DNA from: Prorocentrum cordatum
Lineage: Eukaryota; Sar; Dinophyceae; Prorocentrales; Prorocentraceae
Direction: 5' to 3'
DNA length: 64,000 nt
NCBI GenBank assembly: GCA_963575745.1
Contig: CAUYUJ010001390.1
Location: 10,001 to 74,000 of the forward strand
In this document: piece by piece, positions 52,501-62,946 of the stretch
Layout: each line of letters begins with the position of its first letter
Position numbering within the stretch: the stretch's first letter is position 1
Notes under the pieces: generated by a model
The model's database searches: none
What the model was told of the DNA's origin: nothing
Seen by the model: the letters and a program-made list of their open reading frames with translations, nothing else
Position numbers and translations under genes: made by a program

Positions 52501-55500
52501 CATCGGGCGGGCGGCCGCCCCGGTGCACCTCGCGCCACCACCACCGTCTGCCCCAGCGCCTCGGCCCTCCCCGCCCTGCCCGCACACATCCCTCCATCCC
52601 CTTCGCTTCCTCGTGCCCTCGGCTCACAAAGCACAGATACATACATACATACATACATATCTATGCATATATACATATATATATGTAAATATAACACATA
52701 CAGACCCTTCTATAGAGAGAGCCTTTTTGTTTCTCTCCTCTCTCTCTCTCACCCTCTTTCTCTCTCTCTCTCTCTCTTTCTCTCCCTCTCTTTCGATGTG
52801 TGTATATATACATATTTCAAAGGAGGAACATGGTACCCATACCGCAACCCTCCCCTCGTTTTCCTCTTTTTGAGCCTCCTGGGCCTCCGTCGTCGCCACC
52901 GCTGGGTTCGCCTCGAAGCCGTGTTCAGAACGCACTCCAGGAGAGGTCCAGGGAGTAGCGGTATCAGTACCCTTTGGCGTTCCATATGTGTATATCTATA
53001 GGTGGGTATGTATGTATGTATGTATGTATGTATGTATGCATGCATGTATGTATGTATGTATGTATGTATGTATGTATGTATGTATAAATGTATAAATGTA
53101 TATATGGATGGATGGATGGATGGATGGATGGATGGATGGATGGATGGATGTATGGATGGATGTATGTATGTATGTATGTATGTTTGTATGTATGTATGTA
53201 TAGATACGTATGTATACGCATGTCTACGTATGTATACGTATGTATACGTATGTATAGCAGTCCCTTCGCACACCGTGGCTAGTCATTGGAGACTGGAACT
53301 GTGAGCCAGAGGAACTCCAGGTAAGTGGATGGCCTCATTTAGTAGCAGGAGAAATCAGAGTAGCAAGCAATGTAGAGTACACGTGCACAGTCTCGCCCTG
53401 TCGCATGCTGGATGTTTTAGTTTGTTCAGCGTCAGCGAAGCACCTCATAAGTGAGGTTGTGGCGGACACCGAGCCCATAGCGGGAGCAGGTAAGAGCCAC
53501 TACGGACAAACAGTCCGCGTGAGATTAAGCATGACAGAGGCACTGCGCAGAGTTTTGAGCTTGCCTAGACCTTTCCAACAACCACCGCCAATGAAACGGG
53601 CTAGGAATCCAGACAGCAAGCGATCGAGGCGAGCGGCAGCAGCAGCAGCATCACAGAAGAAGAGCGAAGGGAGTCACGAGACCCCAGCGCCAGCGCAGCA
53701 GAGACAGCCTAGGAAAAAGATGTCCTTCAAGAGCCCGCCGACGCTCGAATATCTGTGCCCAGACGATCTGGAGGAGGAGGATTTCGGAGGTTCGGACGGA
53801 GGTGGAGGAGAGGAGGACGCTGTAGAGTCCCAGGGGAGCCCTGATCAGCCAGAGGCGACAGGGTTCGACCACCTGCTCCACCAACTGTCGGCAGCCCAGT
53901 TAAATCAACTCTGGCACGGCAGGCAGCTTGGTCCCCATGCCACGAATAATCTTCAGCCTCCAGAGTACATCGAGCAGTCGTTAGCTTTCCAGTTGGATCC
54001 TAAGGCTTCCCTCACGATAGGTGAGGAGTACGCCAGATGGGTCTCGCGCATGGAGGAGTTTTTCATTCTCACGCACGCCGTGCCACCGCACAAGCGGAAT
54101 GACTACCGTGGGCGGGGCAGGGCGCGAACACTAGTTTTCAAACCAGAGGCGCAAGGAGCAACGTTCATCTCAGAATCTGATCCTGTCGCCCATTGGTGGG
54201 CCACAGCAGCGTTCATCTTGGAAGAAATCGTCTGTTGCCTACCGAAAAAAAGGTCCTCGGTTTGAATCTCTTCTGGCCAGAGTCCGAGAGCTAGCCAGCC
54301 AACTTCCTACCTCGTCCCTCATGCCTCTCTCGACTCGCCTCTGGGGTATCTGGAAGGAAGGGCTAGGGCACTTGGACAAGGCCTCAGATGGAGAGATAGT
54401 AGATTTCAATTTTAAGGCAAGAGATAACGCAACACGTGCACACAGAGCGCGGCAGTATAGGAACCAGCAGAGTTTTAAATACTGGGTACTGAAACAGGCT
54501 CTTGCTGGAGGCAAGGGACTGTACAATATGATCAAGCCAAAGAAGGTTTTTGTAGGAGAGGTTCGTTCGGGAGCCACCTCAGCGCCAGACGCCATACGCC
54601 GAATAAGGCTCAAGGAAGGGGTGTGGGGCGCCAAGTGGGGGGCTGGGCGCAAATGCACCTCAGAGGCTGTTCTTCTTTGGCGAGAAGCGCAGAGGCAGGC
54701 AACCCAGAACCCACTCCCGCCACTCGAACCAGAGCACGTCCAGAAAGTTATCGCTAAAGTGCCAAGTCGAGCCAACGGAGTTGAGCAGTGTAATAAAAAA
54801 GATGTTGCCTTCCTCCCGCCAGCAGCAATTCAGCAATTCACAGATCTTTACAACGCCATTGAAGCGAAAGTATGCTGGCCATGGCAGCTCATGTCGGTCC
54901 TAGTCATGTTGCAGGTCAAGACGCGAGAGGCCGACAGGGCAATAGGCTGGCTGCCGTGGATCCCACGCTTGTGGGGCAGACTCAGACATTTTGAAAGGGC
55001 GGAGTGGTGCAAAGAGCGTGCTGGACATTGGGACACAGCTGTGGCTGGGTCATCGGCGCTCAGAGTAGCTGTGTGGAGAGCTTTTCAAGACGAGCTGGCT
55101 GAACAGTCGGTCTTACCAGATTTAGTGCACGCAAGCCTCATGTGGGACGTACAAGGTTTCTACGATTCCTTGTCGTGGGAGCTTGTGCTCTCCAAGGCGC
55201 TCGCTTTAGGTTTTCCAGTAATTTACTTAGCGCTCGAACTCCAGATGCACATGTCGCCCAGATTCTCGAGGGAAGAAGGATGTTTTTTTCAGAAGCGATT
55301 CAGCCCAGTTTGTCGCTAATCCCAGGCTCGCCAGGAGCTGTGGACCTAGGCAGGTGTGCACTCTATTTCATTTGCGAGGAAGTGGCCGGATGCCCCCCTC
55401 CAGCGCTCAGCCTCCACACCTGGGTAGACGACATCGTCCAACGTTGCGAGGCACCGAGGCAGAGGCTTGTAGATGTACTTTTCAAGGCAGGACAGCAGCT

Positions 55501-57359
55501 AGTAAAAGGTCTGCAAGCAGTCAGTCTGGCGACGGCAGATAAATCGTGCGTCATCTCATCTTGTCCCCAGGTGGCTAGTGAACTGGCCCAGAGATTTGCT
55601 GCATCAAGCATCAGTATCCAAGTGAAGTCGAATGCGCCAGATCTAGGACTTGACCGTGGCAGGGTCGCAAAACGTAGACCCAAGCAGGCAGCTAGACGAG
55701 CAGCGGCAAGTTTTAAAATTCGCAAACTCTCGAGGTTTGCAAAGGGAGCACGGAAGCACAGGGAGCTGTCCAAGAGAATGATTTCGGTTTCGGTTTTCGC
55801 TCAGTCGCGTTACTCGGATCAGGTGTACGGGACAGCTCCCAGCATAGTGCAGCGCTGGAGGCGAGCGATGGCCGACCTGTCGAGCAGGAAAAAAACACGG
55901 CCGTTGCTTGGCGACCCTCCTAGCGTTATAATACGGTACGCAGGGCCCAGCATACACAGCAGTTTTTGATGCAGTCAAAATGTGGTTTTCCATCCTAGGC
56001 GATGCAAGGGTGAATGTAGATCGCGCGCGGAGAGGCTGGGCAAGAGTGCTAGCCAATTTAAGTAGCAAGGCCCCCAGGCAGCGCTGGAGGCGGGTATGTT
56101 CACCCATGGCAGCCACGATCTGCACCATGCTCGACCTAGGTTGGAATCCTGAGGGGCCTTGGAGGTGGCACAGTGACATCGGAGAAACCTTCGAGGCCCC
56201 AGAGGAGATGATCGGGAGAGGCCCTCTCGACAAGTCACACGTTCTTTTTGCGTGCATAGCGGACAGTGTAGGTAGGAGGCTCTGGGCAAAGGCGGCCAAG
56301 AACTCCTGGATGGGGGAGGGCCTGCAACTTGTGCCAGACTTGAAGGGGCCCCGTCGACAGTGCCGCATAGCTTTAAAGCGTAGTGATTTTAAGTGGAAGG
56401 GCCTTTTGCAGTGCGTAATGGCAGGAGCGACGTGGTGTAGGCAGAGACTTTTTGAGCACGGCCTGGAGCCTGACCCCGTGTGCCCACGCTGCGGACAGGC
56501 TCCAGAAACAGACAAGCATCGCTGCTGGGAGTGCCCAGCTAATCAGGAGTTTCAGACGATTTCCAGCGGCATTATTGCCATAGCACGATTAGAGTCGGAT
56601 AGTATGCCCAGCATGTGGATCCGAGGTATGGTGCCATCGACGTGGACTAGCGTCCCAGATCCGACGGACGAAGACATCAGCTACGTTATTGGTAGGTCGA
56701 GCCACCAGGTTTCCGGAGATCCAGGCGTAATTTTTGGAGGAGGAGACGCCAGCGGGGGAAAAGACCAGGATCCCAAGCTGCGCCGAGTAGCCTGGGCCTT
56801 TGCTACCCTAGGTGGATTCCGTGAGGACGGGAGTTACGATGTGGGTGAGCTGAGGTTGGGGCACTTGCAGGGAGGGAATCTGCCAGGCTTTTTTTTCAGA
56901 CAGTCAACCGTGGTGAAGCCACGGCGTTGCTAGAGTTTGCGGCAGCAGTCCTCCCGCTGGCGCACGCAATTTATGTTACGGACTCTGAGTATGGAATGCG
57001 AGGAGTTGAGAAGCTAAAAGTAGGCAAGTTTCCTGACACGCATTTGGATGTATGGCGACGTCTTGGAGAGACACTAGCTAGGCACCCATGCAAGGGAATA
57101 CGTGTGTTGAAGGTGGAGAGCCACCTGAATGCAGAAGAGGCGATCGAGCAGGGAGTTGATCCAGCCACCCTCTTTGTCAACGCTGTCGCGGACACCGCAG
57201 CAAGCAGGCTGGCAGAGGAGTTCAGAGTCTCTTTTGCTGACAGATGCAGGGTGGAAATGACAACAGCTGTAGGTTTTTCTGTCAAGACATTTGGCCAAGG
57301 TCCTAGAGAATATTATAAAGACAGTGCCCAGACACCAGCCGAGTAGTAGGGCCTTGTCG

Positions 57360-57402
<43 letters not shown>

Positions 57403-57866
57403 CGCACTGCATCAAGATCACAGAGCACAATGGTGCACATATTTTAGGCTCCAGGGTTAGATGCAGGGAGTGTGGAGGTTCCGCGCCGAGGAGAGAGTTG
57501 ACTAGGTTCCTTGACACTCCCTGTGTGAAGAGTTTGATGAGAGACGTGGTGCTCTCGCCTGCAGGGAGGCAGGTCTTCAATGGCCGCGACCTGCATGTTT
57601 CACATGCAATCGGAGTCCACCAGCTGTATGGGACTTTAATTTGTTTGAAGTGCGGTTTCTATGCCCAGAAAGGGGCCAGGAACCTCATCCTTCCCTGCCA
57701 GGGCCGACCGACAGCACACGGGAAACGGGCCCTGCGCAGGCTTCAGAAAGGTGAAGTACCAGTTGTGCGGTCAAGAGAGACCGACAGAGCTACAGCAGAG
57801 AATTAAGTACAGGTAGAGCCAATGGCTGGAAACAGAAAAAAACGCATATATATACACACACAAACA

Positions 57867-57919
<53 letters not shown>

Positions 57920-58811
57920 GTATGTATATATTTCTATATAGAATATATGTATGTATACATTCCGGTCGTCGCCGTGCTAATACAGGGTCCCGAGAGGGCC
58001 CGCTCCGGGGTCTATCGAGGCCGTCTTGGGGGCCTCCTGGACCGTCTTGGGGTGGGGCCTTGTTGGGCTGTCCTGGGGCCCTCTTCGGTCGTCTTGAGTT
58101 CCTCCGAGGGGCCCTCTTGGGGCCGTTTTGGCCCATCTTGGTCCGTCCGGGGCTCGTCTTGAGGCCCTCTTGGGCGCATCTTGGGCCATCTCGGACTGAC
58201 CCTGGGGGCGTCTTCGGTCGTCTCGAGCGCTCGGGACACCGCGACGCCGCGGACGCGGAAATGGCATCGAAATGGGAGCCTTCTGGGGGTCGTCTTCGGC
58301 CCCCTTGGGCCATCTGGGAAGCCCATTGGGCCGTCGAGTGGGCATCGTGGGCCCATATTGGGCTATCTTGCTCCCATCGTGCGTGGCCCTCTTGGGGGGC
58401 TCGTCTGAGGCCTCCTGGGGACATCCGGTGCCGTCTTGGGGCATTCCAGGGGTGTCTTGGGGAACCCGTGGGCCCTTGTGAATCAGCCTCCCCGGCCGGG
58501 ACCGAAGTTGTCTCGGGTCAGTTTTCAATGGATCCGGGAACCAATAGTAGGAGTACGGCTACATCCAATCAGTGTGCCCCCCCACTGCATATGGGATCGC
58601 GACCCCGCCCGCTGGATGGGTATGCCCGTGAGCTTCGCGAAAGCCTTGCTTGCGAATGGTATCTCTCGCTCCCCCCTGAGGTCGTGGCCCTATGGGCGTG
58701 GCGTGGTCGAAGGTGCCGGCGTTCCCCCCCCATGGGTGTGGAGTGATTCTTCGTCGGCGTCGTCGTTTTCTGTCGGCGACGGCGACTGCGACGGCGACGG
58801 CGACGGCGACT

Positions 58812-58867
<56 letters not shown>

Positions 58868-58964
58868 CCCCCCCTCTGGGGGGCGGCTGTGGAACCCTGG
58901 GGCCCCATCTGGGGGGCGTGAACCTTCGAGCCAGGAACATCCATGTACGATATACGTGTCTTTT

Positions 58965-59002
<38 letters not shown>

Positions 59003-62000
59003 ATATATATATATAGAGAGAGAGAGAGAGACCGAGCGAATCTATTTATATATATATATATATGAAAAATATCGAAAGAGAGAGAGAGAGAGAGAGAGAA
59101 CGATATAACAAGAACATGCGTGAGAGAGAGAGAGAGAGCGCGAGAGAAAACAAAAACATGTGGCCACGGCCTCGCTCGCGTAGCCTCGGGCACGCCTGGC
59201 GGATGGTCCGCATCTGCGGCTGCCCTGTTCCCAAGAAGAGGGCTGCGCGAGAGCAGAGGAATTCATTGTAATCTCTGGTCGCGAATCGCGTGGCGCGACG
59301 CGCGAAGTACAGTCATCCCGCATAATAAGGATGGGCAACCTTCCCCCGGGGTGCCCTTGCATCCTTGCCTCCTGCGTCCATCCCTGGCCACTTTCGCTGG
59401 CCGCGCCCTGCTTGCGAAGCTTCGGCATGGCCTTCCAAGGCCCTTGCATCCTGATCGTGCGTCCTGATTCTACAGGCTTGCTGTAAGGAGACCCAGATTC
59501 GGAGGTGGATAGACCTCCTACCCTGACGCGTCGATTCAGGAATTGGCCGTTTTCGGTCCTCGAGAGGGCGTCGCGGCCGACTTTTTTGCGGATCCAGGTC
59601 CGTCGGTTTCGGTCCCAGGCCGTTCCACTAAGGGGAGGTTTACCAAATGGAGGTTTGTCCACCGCCGAGAGGTGATGCGGAGCCTCTGCGCTGATAAATT
59701 TGGGGGGATCCAGCAGGACGAGGAGGAGGAAGGAGAGAAGGGGGAGGAGGAGGATCGAGAAGGGCGAGGATGGGAAGGATGATGATGCTCGAGCAGGGGC
59801 GCTTCAGGCGTCAGCTCCTGCACCTGCTGCTGCTCCTCCCGCTGGGGGCACGGGGCCCTCGGGCGTGGCCCTGCCTCGGCAGCGCCCCGAGCTGAGCCGG
59901 AGGGTCGGCTGCTGGCCGAGTCGGCCCCTGCTCGCCAGTCGCCCCAGAGCGAATGTCAACGAGACTTTCAGTCGGGCGTGTCCCTCTACAGGAGGAATCT
60001 TCGGAATCGTCAAAAGGTAGTCTGGGGACGACTGTTCTATAGTTGTTTGAATATGTTTGCTTAGTTGTTGGGTATCTTTGATGTTCGTCCAAGATCCGCC
60101 TGTGGGGGGACATACCAGACCTAAAACTAGACATGCCCCTCCATCGCACGGGGACCGATGCTGCGGAACCTCTGCGCTTCGGGCCGGGGATCGACGACGG
60201 AATCGGCGAACCCCAAGAGGGACTTTCTGCGGAGCCCATGAAATATGCGCAGCATCGTCGTAGATCCGCGGACGTTCTGCGAGCTTCGTTGCAGGTTCGA
60301 GGATGCTGTAGGCTCGACGAGGTAATCTATCGAATGGTTTTTTTGTTGCGAATTTCTTTGTGGGTTCGAAGATGTTGTAAGCTCGACGAGGTCATCTCTC
60401 GAGTGGTGTTTGGCCAGCCCCGCCACCGTGCCGGGAGACGCGGGGGAGAGCCCAGGGGGACCGCGGCAAGCCCCGAGAGATGTTGGGAGTTCGGGCCGCG
60501 GCCCCTAGTTTTAGGTCAGGCCTGTGCCCCATACAGGGGGGATTTTTCGACGAAAAACAAGAAGATACCCCAAAACATACCCCGAAAGGGATCAACAGAT
60601 ATTCAAAGAATAGTGCCCGGACCATTTTGGGACTATGTTTTGATTCTGTTCGGAGTATTTTCTGTATTTTTCGTCGAAGATCCCCCTGTAGGGGGACAGG
60701 CCCGACCTAACCCTGGTTAATTCCCCAGAGCTGACACACTAAGGCTCAGGGGGGGATTGGGCAGAGGACCTGAGGACACGCCCACTCCGTGCCCAGTGTC
60801 ACGGTGGCGGATTGCGGGGTGAGTCGATCATGTGGTCGATCCCTATACACCTATACAGTCAGCCCGCGTAGCAAGGACGAGCCATTTTTCATGTTACCCT
60901 GGGCATCCTTCCCATTCGGCCCATCCCTGGCCGCTCTCGCTGGCCGCGCGCCGCCCGCAGAGTGTCGACATGGCCTCCCAAGGCCCTTGTATCCTTATCG
61001 TAAGTCCTTCCTGCACGAGTTAACTGCATTTCGGGGTAAATCGATGATATAGTCGATCCCCTGGTCGAGCCCCAGCTGCATGGGCAGCACGAGCCCCAGG
61101 TGCACGGCAGCCCAGAAGGACGACGACGACGATGACCACGACGACAACGACAACGACAAGCTGATGACCCTGTCACAGGCTCGCGACATGGGGCGGGCGG
61201 TGGAGGGAGGAGGAGGAGCAGGAGGAGGAGGAGGAGGAGGCGGAGGCGGAGGAGGAGGAGGAGGAGGAGGAGGAGGAGGAGGAGGCGGAGGAGGTGTGGG
61301 AGGGGGAGGGGGAGGAGGAATCTACTTCGAGGTAGATCGACGATGTAGTCCCCGACATCCGGAGGTTTGGACCACCTCCCTATAGGGCTGGTTTGTCGTC
61401 CTGAGCTCTTCACTGACGGTCCCGAGGCCCGGCGAGGACCCAGGAGGCCGAAGACAGCCCCAAACCGTCCGTTTCAAATGTTTTGGAACCTCGGATGTCC
61501 TGGGTTCAGTCGGGCATGTCCTTTAGCAGGAAGAATTAATATACAAGAACAGCCAGAAATTAGCAACAAAAATAGTCGGGGTACAATTTTTGTCTACTGT
61601 TTGTTGCCCTGTTCCGAGAATTTTCTGGCCAGTTTGAATAGTTCTTCCAAAACCTGCCTGCAGGAGGACATGCCCGACCTGAGTCTGTGGTCGATCCCCT
61701 GCCCCGAGCGCCCGCGACACCGGCAGCACGGCGCACGCCGCGCGCGCCGGGCGCGCGCGAGGCTCCCGCGGGACCTGCTCGAGATGCGCGCGCGGCTCCT
61801 CGAGGGCGCCGGGCGCCCCCGCGAGGCCGCCGCCGTGGCCGCCGAGCTTGTGCGGCGGAGCCCGGGGGACTTCGCGCTGGCCCGCGAGGAGCCGCCGGCC
61901 ACGGCGGCGGCGGCGGCTCCTCCTCCTCCTCCTCCTCCTCCTCTTCCTCCTCCTCCTCCTCCTCCTCCTCCTCCTCCTCCTCCTCCTCCTCCTCCTCCTC

Positions 62001-62904
62001 CTCCTCCTCCCCTCCTCCTCCTCCTCCTCCTCCTCCTCCTCCTCCCCCTCCTCCTCCTCCTTCCCCTCCTCCGTCTCCTCCTCCTCCTCCTCCTCCTTCT
62101 CATCCTCCTCCTCCTCCTCCGCCCCCCTTCCTCTCCCTCCTCCTCCAGCCCCGTCTCCTCCTCCTCCTCCAGCAGGAGGACGAGGAGGGGGCTTCGGCGG
62201 CGGCCACCACGTCCGAGGAGGAACAGGTAAGTGCCGACGTTCCCGGACCCCCTCGGGACAGGTCGACTGGGCCGAAGCGGCATCGGCAGCGTCTCGGACG
62301 AGAGTCTGAGTTGCCCAGACCCGCCGGGCAAGGAGCAAAGCATGACGGAAGGCTTTTCAAGATGTTCGGCCTCTGTCAGGAGGGGAAAAAAACACACAGA
62401 CACAATTAATCGGCGATTCTCCAGAACATATGGGAATATAAGGGGAGGGGGGGGGAAGACAGAAACCCAGAAAACATGGGAAAATATGGGGAAGATCTTT
62501 ATTTGTGTGTATTTATTTGTGTGTCCTGGGGCCGCCTCAAAATCATGACGGGAGGCCTTTCAAGATGTTCGGCCTCTGGAGGCCCTTCTTGGCCCTCGGG
62601 TCCGTCAGAGACGGATCAGCATGGGAAGCCGGTCCAGGGGCACAGGCCGAGGCCTCTGAGGGTCGACGCTGTGAAGAAAGCATATTTTCGGGCCTCTCCT
62701 CCTCCTCCTCCTCCTCCTCTCCTCCTCCTCCCCTCCTCCTCCTCCTCCTCTCCTCCTCCTCCTCCCTCCTCTCTCCTCCTCCTCCTCCCCCTCCTCCTCC
62801 TCCTCCTCCTCCTCCCCCTCCTCCTCCCCTCCTCCCTCCCCTCCTCCTCCCCCTCCTCCTCCTCCATCTCCTCCTCCTCCTCCTCCTCTCTCTCCTCCTC
62901 CTCC

Positions 62905-62946
<42 letters not shown>

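Larger units (their letters stand above)
53280..57845 (+). mobile_element. Retrotransposon with reverse transcriptase, zinc knuckle and RNase H, frame-broken
   Basis: About 4.5 kb with lower GC than its surroundings. It is inserted in NAA25 intron 9 in the sense direction. Reading left to right: a charged N-terminal region, RT palm motifs, a zinc-knuckle region, RNase H and a C-terminal zinc-finger-like domain. No LTRs and no endonuclease domain were seen. The right end has GAAACAGAAAAAAACG, which may be a degenerate poly-A tail, so a non-LTR (LINE-like) type is likeliest. Four frame changes separate the parts; three sit at 7-8-base homopolymers (A 54245-54251, T 55283-55289, T 56889-56896). 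End points are estimates. Confidence 0.85.

Noticed and set aside
57291-57400. Start of the zinc-finger ORF at the ATG at 57291 with its Arg-Glu repeat
   Set aside because: This ATG overlaps the RNase H frame and reads through a GA microsatellite; the real beginning of the domain is probably after the repeat.
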